A stretch of 5,929 nucleotides of DNA. Origin: Thermotogaceae bacterium (GTDB lineage Bacteria; Thermotogota; Thermotogae; B21-G9; HyVt-16). Positions 1 through 5,852 of this stretch are shown here, in pieces. A program made the position numbers and the translations under genes. How positions within the stretch are numbered: the first letter of the stretch is position 1; each line of letters begins with the position of its first letter. The notes under the pieces were generated by a model that made no database searches, was not told the DNA's origin, and was given only the letters and a program-made list of their open reading frames with translations. Location of the stretch: assembly GCA_011043375.1 (NCBI GenBank), contig DQYP01000170.1, forward strand, positions 1 through 5,929, given 5' to 3'.

Positions 1-364
1 GTCGCTGCTGGTGTTTAATGACGGAAAATTTGAGAAAGCCATCAAAGGATGCAACGACAACAACTACTATAAATCGTTGTTTGAAAATGCTTTGTTTACA
101 GCAAAAGCAGAAAGCGAAGGAAAACCGAAAAAACGGGTAACTGTATATACAACACCTTCTTGCTCGTGGTGCAATACGCTGAAGACACATTTAAACGTAA
201 ACGGCATCAGATATACCGAGATCGATGTTTCGCGCGACCAGAAAGCCGCCGAGGCTATGGTGAAGAAAAGCGGACAGCAGGGTGTGCCGCAAACGGACAT
301 TAACGGCACCATGATCATCGGATTTGACAAAGTGAAGATCAACAGATTACTGGGAATTCAATAA
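1..364 (+). CDS. Thioredoxin-like/glutaredoxin fusion protein, 5' end cut off by the window
   Basis: The reading frame is open to the left edge (codons before the GTG at 11 read S-L-L), so the true start lies outside; that GTG is probably an internal Val. Numbering from it, residues 1-30 resemble the last strands and helix of a thioredoxin fold (LLVFNDGKFEKAIKG, like the 'TLLLFKNGE' strand of thioredoxins). Residues 41-117 form a complete glutaredoxin domain: the beta strand RVTVYTTPS, the active site C51-S-W-C54, the cis-proline motif GVP (P93) and the GFD motif near 104-106. The domain resembles the YruB/NrdH-like glutaredoxin group. The expected role is dithiol-disulfide exchange in the cytoplasm; the target is unknown. 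A GroES gene follows after 32 bp, probably in the same transcript. The glutaredoxin domain is a firm call; the N-terminal thioredoxin-like half is inferred from a short tail. Confidence 0.85.
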   Translation, partial: SLLVFNDGKFEKAIKGCNDNNYYKSLFENALFTAKAESEGKPKKRVTVYTTPSCSWCNTLKTHLNVNGIRYTEIDVSRDQKAAEAMVKKSGQQGVPQTDINGTMIIGFDKVKINRLLGIQ

Positions 365-396
365 AAATAAAGTTCAAACATAAAACAGATAAAAAG

Positions 397-684
397 ATGA
401 AAGAATTACAACCGCTTAACGAAAACGTGTTACTCGATATCACGGAAGAAAAAGGGGAACAAAAAACGGCTTCGGGGATCATCATTCCCGACACGGCCAA
501 AGAAAAGCCGCAGTTTGCCAAAGTAGTGGCTATCGGCAACATCGAAAACCCGGGAATTTCGGTAGGCGATACCGTTTTTTACAAGAAGTTTTCCGGAACC
601 GAACTCGATTTTGAAGACAAAAAATACATGGTGGTTCCTTACGCCGACCTATTGGCCAAAATTGTGGAAACGGAAGAGATATAA
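397..684 (+). CDS. groES: Co-chaperonin GroES (Cpn10), not next to groEL
   Basis: The 95-residue protein has the normal length of a GroES subunit. It shows the N-terminal strand LQPLNENVLL, a mobile loop at about 17-33 with the hydrophobic GroEL-binding tripeptide I28-I-I30 (IVL in E. coli), the core AKVVAIG, the SVGDTVFY strand, and the C-terminal strand YMVVPYADLLAKIV. GroES forms a seven-subunit lid that closes the GroEL folding chamber in the cytoplasm. The ATG at 397 is preceded by an A-rich stretch (ataaaaag), not a clear Shine-Dalgarno, as is common in Bacteroidota. The gene lies 32 bp after the glutaredoxin gene and is closed by an intrinsic terminator, so no groEL is co-transcribed. 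It may be a second, stand-alone GroES paralogue; only the rest of the genome can show that. The family call is firm. Confidence 0.93.
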   Translation: MKELQPLNENVLLDITEEKGEQKTASGIIIPDTAKEKPQFAKVVAIGNIENPGISVGDTVFYKKFSGTELDFEDKKYMVVPYADLLAKIVETEEI

Positions 685-707
685 GTTAAGCTGAAACGAA
701 AAGAAAA

Positions 708-737
708 AAGGCTGTCCGGAGGGATGGCCTTTTTTTT
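708..737 (+). terminator. Intrinsic terminator after groES
   Basis: A 10-bp stem (708-717 with 722-731, including two G-T wobble pairs) closes a GGAG loop and runs into eight Ts (730-737). It starts 23 bp after the groES stop. A run of As precedes the stem (704-709), so part of the T-run can also pair. It is a strong rho-independent terminator in the direction of groES. Confidence 0.85.
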
Positions 738-742
738 GATGT

Positions 743-804
743 TTTATTCGTGAAACTCAATTTTCAAAAACGCAGTGCATTGAAAATTGAGTTTCACGAA
801 TAAA
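743..804. repeat. Perfect 25-bp inverted repeat with 12-bp spacer
   Basis: Bases 743-767 are the exact reverse complement of 780-804; the spacer is 768-779. With one bulged T the pairing reaches 741 and 805. The right arm contains the stop codon (794-796, minus strand) of the transposase remnant next to it, so the left arm looks like an inverted copy of the end of that remnant. It lacks a T-run directly after the stem in the plus direction. It could be the joined ends of decayed insertion sequences, a hairpin terminator of the transposase gene, or a small hairpin element. Confidence 0.85.
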
Positions 805-1006
805 CCCAGTTATAGGCACCCCATCTCATGGAACCATTCTGTGTAACCTTTAAAATTTTCATTTGAGAATCGTAATCAAAGTCAGGTATTTTTTCCGGAA
901 AAGGGCGTATCGAAAAATTGTGCACAGAAGCTGGCGTTTCCATACCTAAAGCTTCATGGGGCCTTACATGATTGTATTCCTTTATAAATCGATTTAATCG
1001 CCTTTG
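794..1006 (-). pseudogene. Integrase-core transposase remnant (IS481/IS3-like), C-terminal piece
   Basis: Read on the minus strand, 70 codons stay open between a TAA (1007-1009) and a TGA (794-796). They carry the hallmark that follows the catalytic Glu in rve-type transposases: RFIKEYNHVRPHEALGMETP, then a PFPEKIPDFDYD stretch and KVTQNGSMRWG...WVYS, which match the C-terminal tail of IS481-type enzymes. The whole DNA-binding part and all three catalytic acidic residues (DDE) are missing, and the tail stops short of the usual 'VS..L.GE..GLE' ending, at the inverted repeat. It is a dead fragment. I see no start codon or promoter of its own. The exact IS family is not certain. Confidence 0.8.
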
Positions 1007-1262
1007 TTACCTGCTGGGCTTTCTATTTCTTTCATTATTAACTGCTTCATTTTCAATATAGCACTGTCCTGATTTTGTTTTTTTGGAACGGAAAAAAAGA
1101 GTTGGCATTGCGTACTCTTTGACAAGTTTTGGATGTGCGGATAGCTTTTCGAGCAACTTGGCAATGTGTATTCAATTAGGGATAGATATTCTGGACAAGA
1201 CATTTCAAACATTTTTTATACCTTATGGTGAATGTGATAATCTGCAATTGACCCATACCTAA
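1007..1262. other. Unassigned stretch inside the broken region
   Basis: No recognisable gene lies here. On the minus strand a frame is open from an ATG at 1212 to a stop at 994 (72 residues, low complexity in Lys and Ser, no known motif). On the plus strand a frame in phase with the hutG remnant is open from 1062 to a TAA at 1260-1262; its translation contains LGIDILDKTF, which might be a decayed upstream part of that gene, but I cannot align it with confidence. The stretch is probably debris from the events that broke the neighbouring genes. Confidence 0.4.
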
Positions 1263-1571
1263 ATATATCATGAAGCATACATCATAACTAAAGCATTAAA
1301 AAACAGACTCAAACCCTTTATCGAAAAAGTAGATCATTTATATGTTACCATTGATATGGATGGTTTTTCATCTGCTTATGCTCCAGGGGTTAGCGCCCCT
1401 TCACCATTGGGATTTACACCTTATTTTGTGTTTAAAATGCTCCGTTATTTACTCCAAAGCAAAAAAGTTATTTCCTTTGATATTGCCGAACTTAACCCTT
1501 CCTTAGACAGAGATAAGCTAACGGCTGGTTTAGCAGCAAAAATTATTGATTTTGTCGTGATGGAGTGTTAG
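1263..1571 (+). pseudogene. hutG: Formimidoylglutamase (hutG-type) 3' fragment
   Basis: The 102-codon frame begins right after a TAA (1260-1262). It encodes the C-terminal third or quarter of an arginase/ureohydrolase-family enzyme: LYVTIDMDGFSSAYAPGVSAP, which holds the D-x-D manganese ligands, followed by SFDIAELNPSLDRD, the conserved late D-x-x-E motif. The IDMDGFSSAYAPGVSAPSPLGF style matches formimidoylglutamase, the histidine-degradation enzyme that splits N-formimidoylglutamate into glutamate and formamide. The family usually exceeds 300 residues. The N-terminal half with the GGGH/DAH-D metal ligands is absent, so the fragment cannot be active. An ATG at 1356 exists, but conserved sequence starts well before it, so it is not a true start. 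No other hut genes are in the window. Agmatinase is a less likely alternative. Confidence 0.8.
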
Positions 1572-1649
1572 TGTCAAGTCAAGCGTAAGACGGGCCAAGC
1601 CTTGTTCTTTTTCCTTATTTCCATTCCTCCAATACAAGGGATGTTTAAC

Positions 1650-1674
1650 TGTAATAGTGATATTACACTTTTTT
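1650..1674 (+). terminator. Weak hairpin with T-run after the hutG remnant
   Basis: TGTAATA (1650-1656) pairs with TATTACA (1661-1667) around a GTGA loop and is followed by C and six Ts (1669-1674). The stem is only 7 bp and AT-rich, so termination would be weak. It faces the plus strand and could be the old hutG terminator. It overlaps the last codon of the convergent hydrolase gene. Confidence 0.35.
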
Positions 1675-2866
1675 ATTTTCTACTCTCTTCCATCACGGAT
1701 AAAAGATTCTTCACCAATTTATAAGCATTTCCACTTCCAGAATTTTGAAACAGAATTATTCCCATCTTAGCATGATAATCAAAATACATATATGTCTGAA
1801 TACCAGGATCGCTACCACTATGCCCCCACAAAGGGTCATGTTTTTCTTTTACCCAACATAAACCCTGCCTGTTATTATCTTCTAATTGCAAAGTTAGCAT
1901 TTCGGATACAGTAGTTTTCTCAAGAACACGTTCCCCATTATAGACGCCTTGATTCATTATCGCCCTCAGAAAGTAAGATAATTCTTTAACACTAGTTTTA
2001 AAAAGGCCATCCGGATAATTGTAAAAACTGTAATTACAAAGTTGTAAGTAATTGCCAATCTGTTTACTGTTCAGTTTTGAAATCCATTCACTTTTTTTAT
2101 TGCGTCGGTTCGCTTTAACATATTGTTTTGCTTGTTTTAAAGTATCAATGTCTTTTATAAACCAGGCAGAGTTATTCATTCCTAAAGGGGAAATAATGTT
2201 TATTTTACAATACTCACTAAATGGTTGTTTGGTTATTTCTTCAATAATGAAACCAAGTAGTCCAAAAGCCACATTTGAGTATTTATAACCTTCACCTGGT
2301 TTCCACGAATGAAAATTATTTTTTTCATCATAATATCTTCCTGTGTTTTCAAAGTAACTTTTTATCCAATCTGGTAAATCTATAACAGGGTCACCGCAAG
2401 CATAACTTTCATAATATGCTTTACTGTCATTAATAGAAGACGTATGTGTAAGTAGTTGCCTTGTGGTGATAGGAGTCTCTGGAAAATTTGGGTTTCTTAC
2501 TTTAAATGCTAAATATTTGTTGATATCAGCATCTAAATCTAATTGCCCTCTTTCCCATAATTGTAGAACAGCCGTTGCTGTTATTGTTTTTGAAATAGAA
2601 GCAATATTCATGATAGCATCAACACTCATGGGGATACTTTTACCAATATTCGCATATCCATATGAATTTGACCAAAATATACTGTCGTTTTTTATTACAC
2701 ATACACTAAGTCCCGCCACCTTGTTTTTGTCCATATGTTTTGAGATAATGGAGTTTAATGAATTATTTAGTTGGTTCTCTTGAGACATACATTTGTTGGT
2801 TGAAAACAAAAAAAGGGAAAGAATAAATATATTTACAGCTATAAATGTTGTTAGTTTCAGGTGCAT
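1673..2866 (-). CDS. Exported serine hydrolase, beta-lactamase/PBP4* superfamily
   Basis: The 397-residue protein has a short basic start, a hydrophobic stretch at about 6-22 and a likely signal-peptidase I site near MSQ-E (27-30). C26 has no proper lipobox, so I do not call it a lipoprotein. The catalytic motifs of the Beta-lactamase (PF00144) fold are all present: S90-I-S-K93 (nucleophile and general base), Y196-S-N198 and H349-S-G351 (the KTG equivalent). HTSS at 141-144 replaces the usual HTSG. The length fits the PBP4*/EstB/class C-like group, which covers DD-peptidases, D-aminopeptidases and esterases; true beta-lactamase activity is not implied. It would act in the periplasm. It is the last gene of a leftward operon, 57 bp after the symporter gene. 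The start is preceded by an A-rich leader without Shine-Dalgarno. Confidence 0.88.
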   Translation of the reverse strand: MHLKLTTFIAVNIFILSLFLFSTNKCMSQENQLNNSLNSIISKHMDKNKVAGLSVCVIKNDSIFWSNSYGYANIGKSIPMSVDAIMNIASISKTITATAVLQLWERGQLDLDADINKYLAFKVRNPNFPETPITTRQLLTHTSSINDSKAYYESYACGDPVIDLPDWIKSYFENTGRYYDEKNNFHSWKPGEGYKYSNVAFGLLGFIIEEITKQPFSEYCKINIISPLGMNNSAWFIKDIDTLKQAKQYVKANRRNKKSEWISKLNSKQIGNYLQLCNYSFYNYPDGLFKTSVKELSYFLRAIMNQGVYNGERVLEKTTVSEMLTLQLEDNNRQGLCWVKEKHDPLWGHSGSDPGIQTYMYFDYHAKMGIILFQNSGSGNAYKLVKNLLSVMEESRK

Positions 2867-2923
2867 TGTGTTGTTCTTTTTTATTTTGAATACAATTATT
2901 TCATATGAGAAGTTATTTATAAA

Positions 2924-4324
2924 TTACTCTATACTTTCATTAGTAACCCCTGCACGTTCAGCTCGGGATTCTATTCGTTCTTTGATAATAGCATGACGTT
3001 TGGCGGTTAGCGGAAAAAACCAAAACATGATACCACTCACAATTAGGAATATCAATGGGACTATTGTCATGGTAAACATTAAACCAAACTCAGCTTCAGG
3101 TGTATTTACACCTCCTTTAGCATCGTATTTAAAAGCCGCCAGTAGAAATAAACCTAAAGAAGCACCAATCGCAGCACCTCCTTTCATTATTAATGAGTAA
3201 ATTGAAAGATAAGTGCCAGCTCTATTTACTCCGCCTTTAAGAATATCGTAATCAATAACATCGCCAAGAATCGCAGCAGCAGCAATAGGTCCGGGAGTTT
3301 GGAACAAACTGGCAATTGCCCCTATTATGAGGAAGGGGTAGAACACATCCGGACCAGGTTCCAATAAAAAAATAAAAGGATAGATAAGAGCCTGAATAAT
3401 TAAAGAGGCAGCAAATACCTGATGTTTCCCAAAACGTGCAATAATCTTTTCCCACACAGGAATGCTGACTACCTGAATAATGGTAACTGTTACTATAAAA
3501 ACCGGTAGTTTGTCCCCAATTTGAAGATAACTGTCCATTGCTATAAATGCCACTCCCATGAAAACTGATAAGCCTATCAAACTTATTAAATCAGCAGCAA
3601 TAAAAAACAACATGGGCTTATTGGTTTTAAAAGCTTTAGTTATTTCCTTAAATGAAGCTGTTTTTTCTTTTTTTACGGTAACAACTTTTCCAACAGGAGC
3701 ATATAATACTGCTATTAAAATGAAAATTGGTAGGGCAATCATAGCTACTTTGCCTAAAAACGACATCATTTGTGGCGAAAACTCAGCAGAATCAAATAGT
3801 GGGAGAATGGGAGATGAGACTATAATAGGCATAATCATTAATAAAGCCTGAGACGAAAGCATCACAATATTATTATAGGATGCTATGCGTGAGCGTTCTT
3901 TATAATCACGCGAAAGTTCTGTCCCCCAGGCAATTTGCGGTACAAATATTAACGTACGAACTAAATAATAAGCATTAATTGCAAGAAAAAAGTACATTCC
4001 ACCTGCATCTTCAGGAGGACTGAACAATAAATACAATATTGGTATTCCAAGTATTCCTCCTGCTATTATCCAGGGTTTGCGCTTACCTATTCTTGTGTTG
4101 GTTAAATCTGAAAGATAACCGGTTAAGGGGTCTGATATTACATCAAATATTTTAGAAAATAACAGTATTGATCCTATGCTTGCCAGTGCCGCTTCCGTAT
4201 ACTGGGCATAAAAAGCAATAATAATCATTGGCATAGGCGATTCAAATATTGAACTTCCTATATTTATTGATGAGTATGCCAATAATTTTTTTGTTGGAAC
4301 CCTATCTCTTTTTAAGGTCTTCAT
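2924..4324 (-). CDS. GPH-family (MelB-like) MFS symporter
   Basis: The 466-residue protein has about twelve hydrophobic helices with a basic loop in the middle (about 213-236), typical of MFS carriers. Two signatures point to the glycoside-pentoside-hexuronide:cation symporter family (MFS_2, PF13347): F60-D61-V-I-S-D65-P-L-T-G followed by RIGKRKPW (78-85) after helix 2, and G354-D355-V-I-D358-Y-D...RAGTYLSIYSLIMK381GG before helix 11. By eye D61 and D65 align with MelB Asp55 and Asp59, and K381 with Lys377; the position of MelB Asp124 appears to be F127. The family imports sugars or glycosides with Na+ or H+ across the inner membrane. The gene starts 28 bp after the upstream hydrolase gene and lies between two serine hydrolases, so the cargo may be a product of one of them. 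Substrate unknown. Confidence 0.87.
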   Translation of the reverse strand: MKTLKRDRVPTKKLLAYSSINIGSSIFESPMPMIIIAFYAQYTEAALASIGSILLFSKIFDVISDPLTGYLSDLTNTRIGKRKPWIIAGGILGIPILYLLFSPPEDAGGMYFFLAINAYYLVRTLIFVPQIAWGTELSRDYKERSRIASYNNIVMLSSQALLMIMPIIVSSPILPLFDSAEFSPQMMSFLGKVAMIALPIFILIAVLYAPVGKVVTVKKEKTASFKEITKAFKTNKPMLFFIAADLISLIGLSVFMGVAFIAMDSYLQIGDKLPVFIVTVTIIQVVSIPVWEKIIARFGKHQVFAASLIIQALIYPFIFLLEPGPDVFYPFLIIGAIASLFQTPGPIAAAAILGDVIDYDILKGGVNRAGTYLSIYSLIMKGGAAIGASLGLFLLAAFKYDAKGGVNTPEAEFGLMFTMTIVPLIFLIVSGIMFWFFPLTAKRHAIIKERIESRAERAGVTNESIE

Positions 4325-4352
4325 CTGCTATTTTTTGATAATTAATATGATT

Positions 4353-5576
4353 TTAACACTTTGCTATACTAAATAACCTATCTAACCATCCTTCAGGCAC
4401 ATCTATAAGTTGATTAACAGTTCCTGTAATATAAATACCACCAAAAGGTTCATAATACATTACAGTGCCCCATGCACCATCATGGCCCCAAATAGTATTT
4501 CCGCTTTTTTTATTTTTTTCAGCAAAAATACCAAGTCCCATTTTGGTTCCGGAACCTTCTAAACCCTTATAGATTTTAAAATCAAGCATTTCTTTTAGTG
4601 TATCGGGTTTTTTAAATAAGTTTCCTTTTATTAATGCTTGTAAAAACTTATTCAAATCTCTGGCTGTTGAAACGACACCACCACCACCCCAATCGAATGA
4701 AAAATTGAAACCGCCCGTTACCATTGGGAAAGGCCCGGCATAGCAGTCTGAAATATCTTTTTCCCATTTATCTGGTTTTGGGTCGCTTGCATAAGCAAGA
4801 TATGTACTATCCATTCCCAACGGGTCAAAAATATTGTCGCGTAAAAGTTTGTGGTAACTTTTATTACTGATTTTTTCAGCAACTAATGCTAAAATTACAA
4901 AACCGGTATCGCTGTAATGATAAACCTCGCCAGGTAATGCTGCGGGAGAATTGCCAAGTGTGTTGATATAATAATTAAGCATTCCTGCATCCTTATTATC
5001 CATCTGTGTTACATCCCATGGAGTCCAGTTCTTATATATTAAAGCTGATTGCTTATCAAAAGATGAATCCCCTGAACTCAACTTTTCTAAATCATATTGC
5101 CATTGTGCAGCAATGGAATTGGGGGCGGCCTGATTACCATAATCAGCAGCTATCCCGTTTGCATCATCCGAATATGGGTCCTTAAGGCCAGATGTATGTG
5201 ACAATAACTGCCTCAGGGTAATATTTTGGCCATAACTGACATTATCTTTATTGTGAAGACGATTTAATACTTCCGGAGGGAAAATTGATAATTCACCAAG
5301 AGAAATATCCAACCCTTTAGTGCCAAATTCACCCTTTTCGTATAATTGTAAAATAAGGGTGGCTGTCATGGTTTTTGTAATGCTTGCAATATGAAATTGA
5401 TGCTCCGATGTCATCAGAGCGTCTCCTGTTGCCTTTGCCTTACCCAAAACTATTTGATGTATAAAATCCTGTTGAGGTATTGAAATTTCCAACACAGTGT
5501 TTTTAATTGAGTCTGATTGTGAAAATTCAGTTCTAAATTTTTCTAAAGCATCTTTTAGTTTTTCCGACTTAATCAT
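4353..5576 (-). CDS. Serine hydrolase of the beta-lactamase/PBP4* superfamily, no signal peptide
   Basis: The 407-residue protein shows S65-I-T-K68 (nucleophile and general base), LLSHTSGLKDP (124-134), Y221-S-D223 and H365-D-G367. Asp in the third position of the Y-x-N motif is a variation seen among esterase-like members, so an esterase or peptidase is more likely than a beta-lactamase. A glycine run (GGGG, 297-300) precedes VVSTARDL. The N-terminus (MIKSEKLKDALEKF) is charged, not hydrophobic, and a stop codon sits four codons upstream of the ATG (5586-5588), so no missed signal peptide exists in this frame; the product is predicted to stay in the cytoplasm. It is the first gene of the leftward operon with the symporter and the exported hydrolase. 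Sequence similarity to that second hydrolase is limited to the superfamily motifs, so they are not a recent duplication. Confidence 0.87.
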   Translation of the reverse strand: MIKSEKLKDALEKFRTEFSQSDSIKNTVLEISIPQQDFIHQIVLGKAKATGDALMTSEHQFHIASITKTMTATLILQLYEKGEFGTKGLDISLGELSIFPPEVLNRLHNKDNVSYGQNITLRQLLSHTSGLKDPYSDDANGIAADYGNQAAPNSIAAQWQYDLEKLSSGDSSFDKQSALIYKNWTPWDVTQMDNKDAGMLNYYINTLGNSPAALPGEVYHYSDTGFVILALVAEKISNKSYHKLLRDNIFDPLGMDSTYLAYASDPKPDKWEKDISDCYAGPFPMVTGGFNFSFDWGGGGVVSTARDLNKFLQALIKGNLFKKPDTLKEMLDFKIYKGLEGSGTKMGLGIFAEKNKKSGNTIWGHDGAWGTVMYYEPFGGIYITGTVNQLIDVPEGWLDRLFSIAKC

Positions 5577-5584
5577 ATTCTCAT

Positions 5585-5613
5585 ATTATAATAGAACACT
5601 TGCATTTAATCAA
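5585..5613 (-). promoter_or_regulatory. Sigma70-like promoter match just before the operon
   Basis: On the minus strand TTGATT and TATAAT are separated by exactly 17 bases. The -10 box ends only 8 bases before the ATG at 5576, so transcription would begin almost at the start codon. Bacteroidota sigma factors prefer a different consensus, and the region is AT-rich, so this may be chance. Confidence 0.2.
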
Positions 5614-5637
5614 TATAGCAACACGGTTACTGTTTCG

Positions 5638-5668
5638 AAAAAATACTATCCAACTAAATCAAACCAAA
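5638..5668 (-). promoter_or_regulatory. Bacteroidota-type promoter candidate (-33/-7)
   Basis: On the minus strand TTTG (5665-5668) lies 19 bases before TATTTTTT (5638-5645), which matches TAnnTTTG at all positions but the last. This fits the Bacteroides consensus spacing of 19-21 and would give a leader of roughly 55 bases before the hydrolase start at 5576. The -33 box lies within one copy of a 12-bp direct repeat. Confidence 0.3.
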
Positions 5669-5753
5669 GCTTGTAATTTCCTTATGCATGATGTGTATCG
5701 CACCAACTCAATATGGAAACTTAGGTTGTATAAAATTCATTAATCAAACCAAA
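5657..5753. repeat. 12-bp direct repeat AATCAAACCAAA upstream of the operon
   Basis: The word AATCAAACCAAA occurs at 5657-5668 and again at 5742-5753, 85 bp apart start to start. The nearer copy overlaps the -33 box of the promoter candidate. It could be an operator pair or an accident of AT-rich DNA. Confidence 0.4.
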
Positions 5754-5806
5754 AATTATTTTTTTGCACAATTGTCTTTGATTCAATTAGCCGGATAGAT
5801 TTTAAT

Positions 5807-5822
5807 GAGGCTGTCTCAAAAG
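5807..5822. mobile_element. Possible insertion-sequence end remnant
   Basis: GAGGCTGTCTCAAAAG resembles terminal repeats of Bacteroidota insertion sequences, from memory of such elements. No matching second end, target duplication or transposase accompanies it here. It could be the edge of an element outside the window, a solo end, or chance. Confidence 0.25.
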
Positions 5823-5852
5823 TTGAAATAATCACAAATCAACCTGAATTTA

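Noticed and set aside
67..542. Minus-strand open frames opposite the glutaredoxin and groES genes
   Set aside because: They are antisense to two clearly identified proteins and have no independent support.
994..1212. 72-residue minus-strand open frame in the scar region
   Set aside because: No recognisable motif, Lys/Ser-rich low-complexity translation, it overlaps the transposase remnant in another frame and lies between broken genes. I do not call it a gene.
1356..1571. A complete small gene starting at the ATG at 1356
   Set aside because: Conserved hutG-type sequence continues upstream of this ATG in the same frame, so the ATG is internal to a truncated gene.
1673..2866. A true antibiotic-resistance beta-lactamase
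   Set aside because: The SxxK/YSN/HxG pattern and length fit the broad PBP4*/esterase group; nothing in the sequence points specifically to beta-lactam hydrolysis.
2052..2996. Plus-strand open frames opposite the exported hydrolase
   Set aside because: They are antisense to a gene with complete catalytic motifs and have no motif of their own.
3000..3851. Open frames on both strands overlapping the symporter gene
   Set aside because: They are shadows of the membrane-protein coding sequence; the 466-residue frame has family signatures throughout.
5577..5852. Riboswitch, small RNA or small gene upstream of the operon
   Set aside because: I found no stable long stem, no known aptamer core and no convincing start codon with conserved sequence; only short promoter-like words and a direct repeat.
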